From Deltaproteobacteria bacterium (lineage in GTDB: Bacteria > Desulfobacterota > Desulfobacteria > Desulfobacterales > UBA11574): a stretch of 5,480 nucleotides of DNA. The stretch spans positions 1 to 5,480 of the forward strand of contig JAFCZV010000150.1 of NCBI GenBank assembly GCA_019314155.1, written 5' to 3'. Position numbers and translations under genes: made by a program. A model generated the notes under the pieces. The model did no database searches and was not told the DNA's origin. It was given only the letters and a program-made list of their open reading frames with translations. Position 1 is the first letter of the stretch. Each line of letters opens with the position of its first letter. Positions 1 to 5,480 of this stretch are shown one piece after another.

Positions 1-945
1 ACTTCGCCCTCAGTAAGCGTAATATCAAGGAACGAGCTTGGCCGATTTCCGGCTACCCCACATGCATTTTTAGTAGTCAATGGAGAGATCAGAGAAGATC
101 CCGAGGTACAGGGCAAGTACGACCAAGTGGCCTCGAAGTTTCGTCAAGAGATCAATCTGCGTTTGTCGCGGACCGGTAACAAAGAGATCCACATTTTCAT
201 TCATGGCTTCAATAATTCCTTTGATTGGGCCGCTGTTTCGTTGGCGGAACTCTGGCATTTCCTCGGACGCCATGGAGTGCCGTTGCTCTATTCGTGGCCA
301 GCCGCACATGGAGGATTGTTCGGATACTTCATTGACCGAGAATCCGGAGAGTTTACGATCTACCACCTAAAGAACCTGATCCGATTGCTGGCGTCGTTTC
401 CGGAGGTGGAGCGAATCAATATCCTCGCCCACAGTCGCGGTGCCGATGTAGCTGCCACCGCGCTCCGCGAGTTGATCATCGAAGCCAGAGCCGGTGGTCA
501 CAACCCACGCGAGCTCTATCGAATCGAAAATTTGATCATGGCGGCTCCAGACCTCGACTTTGACATCGTTCGTCAACGCCTCATGGGGGAGAAGATCGGC
601 CCAGCTTTTGGCCAGATAACGGTCTATACTACCAATACAGACAAGGCGTTGGGCCTGGCGCAGACACTAATGAGTGGAACCCGCTTCGGTCAAATCAGAG
701 CTTCCGATCTTGGCGAGCAAGAGCAGTCGATTTTCAAGATCGTAAAGAATGTTTCATTCATTGACGTGCATGGCATGCAGAGCTTTATCGGCCACAGTTA
801 CTATCTGAACAATCCGTCGACGAGTTCCGATATTATACGGACCATCAATAACGGATCCAAACCGGGCAGCCCAGAACGACCGCTGACTCACCGAATGCTG
901 AACTTCTGGGAGATGCCGGTCGATTATCCCGACTCATCGGAATAA
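1..945 (+). CDS. DUF900-type alpha/beta hydrolase, 5'-partial
   Basis: Serine-hydrolase-fold protein of the DUF900 type; the substrate is unknown. The frame has no stop from base 1 to the TAA at 943-945 (314 visible codons), so the gene probably starts upstream of the window. A GTG at 127 gives an internal 272-residue reading, but it lies inside continuous coding-like sequence and I see no SD before it. Counting from that GTG, the motifs are IHIFIHGFNNSF at 21-32 (HG oxyanion-hole region), YSWPA at 55-59, the nucleophile elbow AHSRG at 101-105 with Ser103 (codon 433-435), AAPDLD at 139-144 giving the likely acid, and GHSYY at 222-226 with likely catalytic His223. The order and spacing match DUF900 proteins, so the enzyme looks intact where visible. 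Base composition is richer in GC than the next block (39 G/C in 421-480 versus 20 in 1381-1440). Family call is firm; cell location is unknown because the N terminus is missing. Confidence 0.85.
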   Translation, partial: TSPSVSVISRNELGRFPATPHAFLVVNGEIREDPEVQGKYDQVASKFRQEINLRLSRTGNKEIHIFIHGFNNSFDWAAVSLAELWHFLGRHGVPLLYSWPAAHGGLFGYFIDRESGEFTIYHLKNLIRLLASFPEVERINILAHSRGADVAATALRELIIEARAGGHNPRELYRIENLIMAAPDLDFDIVRQRLMGEKIGPAFGQITVYTTNTDKALGLAQTLMSGTRFGQIRASDLGEQEQSIFKIVKNVSFIDVHGMQSFIGHSYYLNNPSTSSDIIRTINNGSKPGSPERPLTHRMLNFWEMPVDYPDSSE

Positions 946-968
946 TGCCGCGGACATTTAGAAATCAA

Positions 969-975
969 ACAGGAG
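969..975 (+). promoter_or_regulatory. Ribosome binding site deciding a TTG start
   Basis: ACAGGAG lies 7 nt before the TTG at 983. The next in-frame ATG (1010) has only AT-rich sequence and no purine-rich SD upstream, so this site favours TTG as the true start of the six-helix membrane protein. Confidence 0.7.
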
Positions 976-982
976 CAAGTAC

Positions 983-1639
983 TTGAAATTAACTCATAGG
1001 CAATTAATTATGGCAGGTGTGCTTGGGCTGCTTGCTGCTATTTTGGTTGGTGCTGGCGAGTTTCTGTTGCATTTTGATGCTCAGGGACGCTTTGCTGAAG
1101 GGGGTGCATATGAATTTATGCGCGGCATTAACGAGAATAGAACGACAATTGGACATTTTTTAAGTGTACTGAGTGCACCGCTTTATATTATTGGTTATTG
1201 GCACATAATGAAGATGTTGGAACCTGCAAATATTCCGGCATCACGTATTGCATTCGTTGTTATGTCATATGGCATAATAATTGGTTCAGTGTGGATTGGT
1301 TCTCGTGCCGGGATCAGCGACATCGTCAATAGCACATCGATAGTCGATCCCATATCTTTTATTTCATTATATGAATTGCGTTATGAAAATTTATTACAAG
1401 TCACACGCCTTGCCACGCTGGTCTTTTCAATCATATTTATTTGGTTAGTGCTTACCGGGCGCAGTCATTACCCCCGCTGGATGGCATTGCTTAATCCGAT
1501 TTGTTTAATTCTTGTAAGCTTCGTTATTTGGCTTGTTGCTCCCGGGATTGGTATTTATTTAATGCCAATCGCATTAAATGTAGCGTTTTCCTTACTTTTT
1601 ATGTTTTCAATTTATTATTCTATAAAGGCAAAGGAGTAA
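983..1639 (+). CDS. Six-helix integral membrane protein (DUF6796-like)
   Basis: Inner-membrane protein of 218 residues with about six hydrophobic segments, at roughly residues 8-29, 56-76, 89-107, 137-158, 166-187 and 190-212. There is no recognisable enzyme motif. Visible landmarks are an acidic residue in the first helix (GAGEFLLH, 23-30), a loop rich in R/E/N (47-53), and YPRWMALLNP at 163-172 leading into helix 5. This layout, especially the PRW...NP turn, resembles proteins annotated as DUF6796. That assignment is from memory and is tentative. The TTG start at 983 is chosen because ACAGGAG stands 7 nt before it. It begins 37 bp after the hydrolase gene and ends 4 bp before the FG-GAP gene, whose SD lies within its last codons, so it heads a likely operon. 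Composition is clearly more AT-rich than the preceding gene. Function is unknown. Confidence 0.85.
   Translation: MKLTHRQLIMAGVLGLLAAILVGAGEFLLHFDAQGRFAEGGAYEFMRGINENRTTIGHFLSVLSAPLYIIGYWHIMKMLEPANIPASRIAFVVMSYGIIIGSVWIGSRAGISDIVNSTSIVDPISFISLYELRYENLLQVTRLATLVFSIIFIWLVLTGRSHYPRWMALLNPICLILVSFVIWLVAPGIGIYLMPIALNVAFSLLFMFSIYYSIKAKE
1631..1636 (+). promoter_or_regulatory. Ribosome binding site of the FG-GAP gene
   Basis: AAGGAG is placed 7 nt before the ATG at 1644 and is embedded in the last codons of the preceding gene. This fixes the start and implies translation of the two genes from one message. Confidence 0.8.
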
Positions 1640-1643
1640 AAAA

Positions 1644-3242
1644 ATGCGTATATTAAAAAAGCTATTCTTGATTATTCCGATTGCGATCTTTGCCCTGATG
1701 GGTATTGTCGCAGGATACTTTATTTTAGACAGACAGGATGACTATAACGTTGATCTTACTGGAGTTGAAGTTCCAGCTTACCAGGAATCGACAATTACCT
1801 TTAATCAGGGCAATGATTTTTCTATCAGTTTGCCGTTCTTAGCGTCTGCCATTATCGATATTGATGGTGACGGCACAGAAGAATTGTTTTTAGGCGGCAG
1901 TAAAAATACACCCGATGGGCTGTTTAGGTTTCAAGATAATAAGCTGACAGCCATTGATGGTGCAGGCGGTATCACTAAAGATAATAGTGCAAGTTTGGGT
2001 AGTATCGTGCTTGATGTTGATAAAGACGGTCAGCAAGACTTACTCGTTGCACGCGAAGATGGCATATGGTTGCATCACAATAACAAGGGTACATTCACCG
2101 CAGAAAAATTAGATGCAATAATGCCTGAAGGGACTTTAGCGTTGTCGATTGCTGTTGCAGACCTTAATCGTGACGGGGCGTTTGATATGTATGTTTCAGG
2201 CTACATTCGTCCCGATTTGGTTGAAGGTCAGAATATATTTCGTGAAGGGTATGGTGGGTCGAGTCGTTTGTTTATCAATAATGGTGATAATACTTTTACA
2301 GATAGCACTGAGCAGGCAGGCTTGACCTACAAGCACAACACCTTTCAATCAGCCTTTATTGATGTTGACCGCGACGGTAAAGAAGATTTGATTGTTGCCC
2401 ATGACACCGGTCATGTTGTTACATGGCGCAACAAAGGTGGGATCAGGTTTGAGCGTGTCAGCAATCCGAATACCAATAGCTATAGTTATCCAATGGGGAT
2501 TGGTATTACCGATTTAGGGGATGATGGTTTAGCTGATTTCTTTTTCTCCAATGTCGGTTCAACTCCACCAAACTTTCTGATTCGCGGTGATTTGGCCGAT
2601 TCACAGGTCAGTAATTGGAAATGGATACTGTTCCAGAACAAAGGCAACTTTCAGTTTGAAGATATTGCGGATAAAGTTAAAATTGCTGACTATGAGTTTT
2701 CCTGGGGCGGCGTCTTTGAAGACCTTAACCTCGATGGTCTGGAAGATTTAATTGTGTCGACAAACTATATTGGTTTGCCGCCACACAAGCTGCCTTTCCT
2801 TCGTTCAGATGGTCGCTTGTTATTGCAAACGCCTAATGGTGAGTTTGCCACTGCTGAAAAAGAGGCCGGCGTTATCAATCGCACCTATTCAATATCACCT
2901 CTCACGGCGGATTTTAATGGTGATGGTCGCCCTGATATTGTTCATGCAAATCTTAATGGCGACTCAAAATTATTTCTCAGCAAAGCCGGTAAAGGCAATT
3001 ACCTTAAAATAGAGCTGCCTGCTAATGTGAGTTCCATTGGATCAACTGTCACTGTTGACTTGTCTGATGGACGTATTCTGAGCCGTCCATACGTTTCAGG
3101 GGAAGGATTGTGTTCAGACAGTTCTCGCATCATTATTTTTGGCTTGGGTGATGCGTCAGTTACAGAGGTTAAGGTGAATTATATTGATGGTAGAAATGAG
3201 GTAAAAACGGGTAGCTTCCGTAATCAGCTGTTGAGGTTCTAA
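1644..3242 (+). CDS. Membrane-anchored FG-GAP/VCBS propeller with ASPIC/UnbV domain (CRTAC1-like)
   Basis: Extracytoplasmic 532-residue protein. Basic residues R2, K5 and K6 precede a hydrophobic stretch at 7-28, with no lipobox, so it is either an uncleaved anchor or a signal peptide. Seven FG-GAP type calcium loops follow, starting at D72 (DIDGDG), D124 (DVDKDG), D173 (DLNRDG), D240 (DVDRDG), D290 (DLGDDG), D360 (DLNLDG) and D423 (DFNGDG). Most are followed by the usual acidic residue and a hydrophobic strand. Seven repeats fit one complete seven-bladed beta-propeller. Residues about 449-522 form an ASPIC/UnbV domain: GNYLKIEL, IGSTVTV, SGEG, FGLG and the closing VNYIDGR are all recognisable. 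Proteins of this architecture are secreted or surface binding modules and are not known to be catalytic. The start is fixed by AAGGAG at 1631-1636. It overlaps the next gene by one base (TAATG), so the two are probably translationally coupled. Architecture is confident; the ligand is unknown. Confidence 0.93.
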   Translation: MRILKKLFLIIPIAIFALMGIVAGYFILDRQDDYNVDLTGVEVPAYQESTITFNQGNDFSISLPFLASAIIDIDGDGTEELFLGGSKNTPDGLFRFQDNKLTAIDGAGGITKDNSASLGSIVLDVDKDGQQDLLVAREDGIWLHHNNKGTFTAEKLDAIMPEGTLALSIAVADLNRDGAFDMYVSGYIRPDLVEGQNIFREGYGGSSRLFINNGDNTFTDSTEQAGLTYKHNTFQSAFIDVDRDGKEDLIVAHDTGHVVTWRNKGGIRFERVSNPNTNSYSYPMGIGITDLGDDGLADFFFSNVGSTPPNFLIRGDLADSQVSNWKWILFQNKGNFQFEDIADKVKIADYEFSWGGVFEDLNLDGLEDLIVSTNYIGLPPHKLPFLRSDGRLLLQTPNGEFATAEKEAGVINRTYSISPLTADFNGDGRPDIVHANLNGDSKLFLSKAGKGNYLKIELPANVSSIGSTVTVDLSDGRILSRPYVSGEGLCSDSSRIIIFGLGDASVTEVKVNYIDGRNEVKTGSFRNQLLRF

Positions 3243-3640
3243 TGAAAGCGATATTTTTACAGATGCTACTGGCAATTCAAGAAGTTACAACTCCAGCGAT
3301 TAAAATATGGCTATACTGGATTATTATAATTTTTTTCTCATCTGTAATTTTTGTTTGGAAATATAAATCAGCACGAATTGTACTTGCTGCACTTGTTGTA
3401 ACTCTTGCATGCGTGATTTTAGTATTTATTATTACAAATTCCGCGCACCTTATCGGTATCGCGCATATTGCAGTATGGGGGCCATTGGCTTTCTATCTCA
3501 TAAAAAGTGATTTAATGCATTCCTCTTTTCAATACAGCAATCCATATGGAGTTTGGATAATTTTGTTGCTTGGGACTATAGCAGTATCAATTGTCTTTGA
3601 TGTGAGAGATATAACGCTTGTGCTTTTAGGAAAGAAATGA
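3242..3640 (+). CDS. Small four-helix membrane protein, unknown function
   Basis: Integral membrane protein of 132 residues that I cannot assign to a named family. Hydrophobic segments lie at about 19-39, 45-65, 69-88 and 103-120. Possible conserved-looking spots are IWLYW at 22-26, LIGIAHIAVWGPL at 70-82 with a histidine and a tryptophan in the third helix, and FDVRD at 119-123 just after the last helix. The ATG shares its A with the TAA stop of the FG-GAP gene. A GAGG at 3233-3236 sits 5 nt upstream, so translation is probably coupled. Its place as third gene of the block, with a membrane-anchored propeller and another polytopic protein before it, suggests the three products act together at the inner membrane. 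That is inferred from gene order only. It is a real gene by length, hydrophobic pattern and tight packing. Confidence 0.82.
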   Translation: MKAIFLQMLLAIQEVTTPAIKIWLYWIIIIFFSSVIFVWKYKSARIVLAALVVTLACVILVFIITNSAHLIGIAHIAVWGPLAFYLIKSDLMHSSFQYSNPYGVWIILLLGTIAVSIVFDVRDITLVLLGKK

Positions 3641-3653
3641 AAAGTTCCAATTA

Positions 3654-3676
3654 CTGCTATCAATCGTGATTAGCAG
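3654..3676 (+). repeat. Imperfect hairpin after the membrane operon
   Basis: CTGCTA (3654-3659) pairs exactly with TAGCAG (3671-3676), followed inward by TCA/TGA with one bulged T and an ATCG loop. It begins 13 bp after the stop at 3640. It is followed by C residues rather than a T-run, so it is not a standard intrinsic terminator. It could protect the 3' end of the message or aid termination. Confidence 0.4.
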
Positions 3677-3857
3677 CCCCATCCAAGAAAGTTAATATTG
3701 CCAGTAGGTAAGGGGTTTTTGAATGTTTTAAAACCTTCACTATCTCCAACTTATTCAAACATCAGGCGAACCTGTGATATCTGCAATATATCGCTGAGCA
3801 ATAAAATCTCTTAATGAATTTGATATCTTATGAGTATCACACTTGAATGAATCCTCA

Positions 3858-3885
3858 TTTTCCTGGCTGGATGGAGGCAGGAAAA
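3858..3885. repeat. 8-bp inverted repeat
   Basis: TTTTCCTG (3858-3865) and CAGGAAAA (3878-3885) are perfect inverted copies around a 12-base G-rich loop. The T and A tracts are inside the stem and in the wrong order for a terminator on either strand, so a DNA-binding site or a chance palindrome are alternatives. Confidence 0.3.
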
Positions 3886-3910
3886 ATCAACATCTTGTGG
3901 TCTGAGTTTT

Positions 3911-3930
3911 AACCGGTTGGCGGTTTTTTT
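3911..3930 (+). terminator. Weak intrinsic terminator candidate
   Basis: AACCG (3911-3915) pairs with CGGTT (3921-3925) over a GTTGG loop, and a run of seven T occupies 3924-3930. The stem is only 5 bp and the site lies about 270 bp after the last gene of the membrane block, so it may end read-through from that operon or be a chance match. Confidence 0.35.
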
Positions 3931-3942
3931 GAGGCTGTCTCA

Positions 3943-4176
3943 TTGATGATTAAGGGTGATCCTAAAAATCGTGAGCATTGGGTTCAAATCATCAGTATGA
4001 TTCCTGAAATATCATCTACAGATCACAGCTCCAACCAAACCACTGATAAGAGAATAATCACGATCTTTTGTCAAAAAAGCCATCCTTTAAAGATATTGGA
4101 TATTCCTTTTTACTCGAAATCCCATCGGGTTACCCATTTGACTAAGCATTCAATTGCGGTTATTGATCAGATGTGA
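3943..4176 (+). CDS. Doubtful small ORF of 77 codons
   Basis: The reading frame is open from TTG at 3943 (or ATG at 3946) to TGA at 4174-4176. For it: GAGG at 3931-3934 stands 8 nt before the TTG, and the stop overlaps the GTG of the next gene in a GTGA arrangement typical of coupled genes. Against it: I recognise no domain, the predicted product is a mix of hydrophilic and S/T/H-rich sequence, and codons 27-39 are built from a dispersed repeat whose second copy (5282-5318) is non-coding. The same frame upstream, from ATG 3847, reads plausibly for 21 codons before TAA at 3910-3912, so this may be the tail of a decayed gene. Most likely not a functional protein. Confidence 0.2.
   Translation: MMIKGDPKNREHWVQIISMIPEISSTDHSSNQTTDKRIITIFCQKSHPLKILDIPFYSKSHRVTHLTKHSIAVIDQM
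4022..4058 (+). repeat. Dispersed direct repeat, copy 1
   Basis: Matches 5282-5318 at 33 of 37 positions without gaps. The shared parts include an exact 15-mer, TGATAAGAGAATAAT (4044-4058), and an exact ATCACAGCT (4022-4030). It lies about 115 bp upstream of the EF-hand hydrolase gene, in the same orientation as copy 2. No internal palindrome is evident, which argues against a classical REP element. Confidence 0.7.
4068..4097 (+). promoter_or_regulatory. Weak sigma70-like promoter candidate
   Basis: TTGTCA (4068-4073; 5 of 6 to the -35 consensus), an 18-bp spacer, then GATATT (4092-4097; 4 of 6 to the -10 consensus). It lies about 75 bp before the GTG at 4173 and would serve the EF-hand hydrolase. 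Such matches are common in AT-rich DNA. Confidence 0.2.
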
Positions 4177-5204
4177 ACAATCAAACACCAGCCATGTTTT
4201 TCGATACGCTTGACCTGGACAAAGACGGTCTCCTGTCACGTTCCGACCTGAACACTTCTGCCAAACGATTCAGGTGGTCATGGCATGAAGCACCGCTTTT
4301 GGCAGCTTTTGATCTTTTGAGCATTTCAAAGCCTATCCCGAAGAGTAAATTCATCGCCCTAATCAACCAGATCCACAATGATCCGCTGGGACCATACGGC
4401 AATATCCTCTTAAAATCACCACATTTCTTACAATCGGTATCTTTGAGAGGCGACCGGATTCCGAACGATGAAACGGCCGAGGAAGATAATCGAAATGAAA
4501 TTCAGAAAGAAGACCGTCTTGGCCAACCGGATTTCGACAGTCTTACCGGGCTTCTGGAAAACGCTGCCGGGACAGAGGTTGGGCTCCAATATCAGTCTCT
4601 GCTTGAAACCCTTGAGATCGCCTGCATCCCTGCTGAAGATTCTGCCCTGCTAATTTTAGATCCTCAGCGGTCTTTTACCGAAGGAGCCTGGATGCATTCG
4701 ATTGGGTACGGTGGAGAGATGGATGTTATCCCGATTCGGTCAGCGTTCGACAACTGTTCGGCTTTTTTAACTCGATATTACGGCCAAATGGAAATCATGT
4801 TTACCCGCTGCCCATTTCCTGCGGACAGCTACGGATGGGCCGGGCGAATATCTGACATTTTAGACCGGGACCAGCTCTATTTTATCAAGCCCGGCAACAG
4901 TGTGTTATTTCCACACACCAATGGATTCAGGCAATGGGTCAGCCGCTGCATGGATCACGGGAAAAAAACGCTGATCATGGGCGGCTGCACGCTCAACAGT
5001 TGTGTGCGGGTCTCTTCGATCGAAACATCAAAAAAATTCCGAAACAGAAACCTTCAGGTCGTTGTTGATTTAAGCATATCCGGTGCCCGGATTAAAAACT
5101 ATATTTCATCACGCGTTTTTAACGGTCTTTCAGCAGTCGAATCTGCTGTCGTTCAAATGCTGGATGAGGGCATAAAGGTTGTTCGGCAGATTGAGTGGAA
5201 TTAG
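4173..5204 (+). CDS. EF-hand/isochorismatase-like cysteine hydrolase fusion
   Basis: Predicted soluble 343-residue hydrolase with no signal peptide. Residues 8-30 hold one canonical EF-hand: loop DLDKDGLLSRSD at 14-25 with D14, D16, D18, G19 and D25 as calcium ligands. Residues 46-64 look like a degenerate partner hand (hydrophobic I55 and F60 kept, acidic ligands lost). A charged linker spans about 92-122. Residues 156-341 are an isochorismatase-like domain with the family triad D163 (LLILDPQRSF), K239 (FIKPGNS) and C277 (GGCTLNSCV, including the cis-peptide region). The nicotinamidase metal motif DxH is absent (TRCPFP at 211-216 in the corresponding region), so nicotinamidase activity is not supported; substrate unknown. 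Family members hydrolyse C-O or C-N bonds through the cysteine. The start is uncertain: a frame stop at 4164-4166 limits it to GTG 4173 or ATG 4194, neither with a clear SD. Domain calls are firm; calcium control is inferred. Confidence 0.9.
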   Translation: MNNQTPAMFFDTLDLDKDGLLSRSDLNTSAKRFRWSWHEAPLLAAFDLLSISKPIPKSKFIALINQIHNDPLGPYGNILLKSPHFLQSVSLRGDRIPNDETAEEDNRNEIQKEDRLGQPDFDSLTGLLENAAGTEVGLQYQSLLETLEIACIPAEDSALLILDPQRSFTEGAWMHSIGYGGEMDVIPIRSAFDNCSAFLTRYYGQMEIMFTRCPFPADSYGWAGRISDILDRDQLYFIKPGNSVLFPHTNGFRQWVSRCMDHGKKTLIMGGCTLNSCVRVSSIETSKKFRNRNLQVVVDLSISGARIKNYISSRVFNGLSAVESAVVQMLDEGIKVVRQIEWN

Positions 5205-5281
5205 TTGCATCAAGCCCCAATTTCAACGAAAGCAGATAGATGTTCACCATCGATCGTGGTGGTCTGTTATGACAAGTGGAT

Positions 5282-5318
5282 ATCACAGCTTCACCCAAAC
5301 CTTTGATAAGAGAATAAT
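5282..5318 (+). repeat. Dispersed direct repeat, copy 2
   Basis: Same orientation as 4022-4058, 33 of 37 identical, with the exact 15-mer at 5304-5318. It begins 77 bp after the stop of the EF-hand hydrolase gene, so the two copies bracket that gene at a spacing of exactly 1260 bp. Similarity stops sharply after the shared AATAAT. Confidence 0.7.
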
Positions 5319-5460
5319 ATATTAAAGTCCGTAATTTTTCCCAAGACTAGGAATAAAAGACCACATACTAATTGCTGCCTTATGTTTGAAATTATTAAAC
5401 CTCCAGAATGCGTAATTTGTAAAAAGTAACGCCCCTCTCTCCCCCGACCTTTTTAAATTT

Positions 5461-5480
5461 CAGCTTTAACCAAATCCAAA
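5461..5480 (+). repeat. Possible third repeat copy, truncated by the window
   Basis: CAGCTTTAACCAAATC (5461-5476) matches the first part of copy 2 (5286-5301) at 13 of 16 positions, including CAGCTT and CCAAA. The window ends before the diagnostic 15-mer would appear, so this could be chance. Confidence 0.3.

Larger units (their letters stand above)
3641..4172 (+). other. 532-base stretch without a convincing gene
   Basis: This stretch separates the membrane block from the EF-hand hydrolase. It holds an imperfect hairpin at 3654-3676, an 8-bp inverted repeat at 3858-3885, a weak terminator candidate at 3911-3930, a doubtful 77-codon ORF (3943-4176) and the first copy of a dispersed repeat (4022-4058). 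Stops are frequent in all forward frames between 3641 and 3846. I see no RNA gene, transposase remnant or recognisable domain in it. Confidence 0.6.
5205..5480 (+). other. Non-coding tail with repeat copies
   Basis: No convincing ORF follows the stop at 5204. The stretch holds repeat copy 2 (5282-5318), a possible copy 3 cut by the window edge (from 5461), a small CACCA/TGGTG inverted repeat (5245-5249 and 5257-5261) and a pyrimidine-rich tract (5430-5455). No standard terminator for the hydrolase gene is seen. Confidence 0.5.

Noticed and set aside
127..129. GTG as the true start of the hydrolase
   Set aside because: The frame is open and coding-like for 42 codons before it up to the window edge, and no SD precedes the GTG.
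80..370. Open frames of about 96-98 codons on both strands at 70-370
   Set aside because: They lie wholly inside the DUF900 hydrolase frame, which has clear family motifs; these are overlapping shadows.
2752..3012. 86-codon forward frame inside the FG-GAP gene
   Set aside because: It is out of frame within a well-supported gene and has no recognisable motif.
3858..3885. Inverted repeat as a terminator
   Set aside because: The T and A tracts form the stem itself and no T-run follows it on either strand.
4468..4653. 61-codon forward frame, and a 73-codon reverse frame at 4181-4402
   Set aside because: Both are shadows of the EF-hand/isochorismatase gene.
4173..5204. Calling the hydrolase a nicotinamidase or entB-type isochorismatase
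   Set aside because: The nicotinamidase metal motif is missing and no siderophore genes are nearby; only the superfamily can be supported.
4022..5318. Repeat copies as integron attC sites
   Set aside because: I found no matching RYYYAAC and GTTRRRY core pair nor the long imperfect palindrome expected of attC; no integrase is visible.
4022..5318. Repeat copies as a two-unit CRISPR array
   Set aside because: The copies are 1260 bp apart with a gene between them, far beyond spacer length.
5372..5400. Promoter TTGCTG...TTAAAC near the right edge
   Set aside because: The -10 match is poor and no gene follows within the window.
5430..5462. Pyrimidine tract followed by TTTCAG, like a eukaryotic 3' splice site
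   Set aside because: The neighbouring genes are bacterial, SD-led and intron-free; the resemblance is chance.

Overview
The window is a single-strand run (everything supported reads +) of five well-supported protein genes, a long non-coding stretch and at least two copies of a short dispersed repeat. No RNA genes, CRISPR array, phage genes or transposase are visible. It looks like accessory DNA from a Gram-negative bacterium. The reasons are an N-terminally anchored FG-GAP/ASPIC protein, a DUF900-type hydrolase, SD-led genes with TTG/GTG starts, and patchy base composition. I cannot assign a genus. The last gene reminds me of proteins from sulfate-reducing Desulfobacterota and the middle block of gammaproteobacterial membrane genes, but that is an impression only.

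Layout. (1) 1-945 is the 3' part of a DUF900-type alpha/beta hydrolase whose frame stays open to the left edge, so its true start lies outside the window. (2) 983-3640 is a tight three-gene block with lower GC: a six-helix membrane protein (TTG start, good SD), a 532-residue membrane-anchored seven-repeat FG-GAP propeller with a C-terminal ASPIC/UnbV domain, and a four-helix 132-residue membrane protein. Spacings are 4 bp and then a 1-bp TAATG overlap, so this is very likely one transcript. All three products belong in or on the inner membrane. (3) 3641-4172 is 532 bases with no convincing gene: three hairpins (one a weak terminator candidate), a doubtful 77-codon ORF and repeat copy 1. (4) 4173-5204 encodes a fusion of an N-terminal EF-hand with an isochorismatase-like cysteine hydrolase that keeps the Asp-Lys-Cys triad. 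(5) 5205-5480 is non-coding, with repeat copy 2 and the possible start of copy 3 at the right edge.

The three parts show no obvious shared pathway. The membrane block is the most system-like part: an extracytoplasmic calcium-dependent propeller co-expressed with two unassigned integral membrane proteins. The EF-hand hydrolase is bracketed by direct repeat copies exactly 1260 bp apart, which suggests it may sit in a separable unit.
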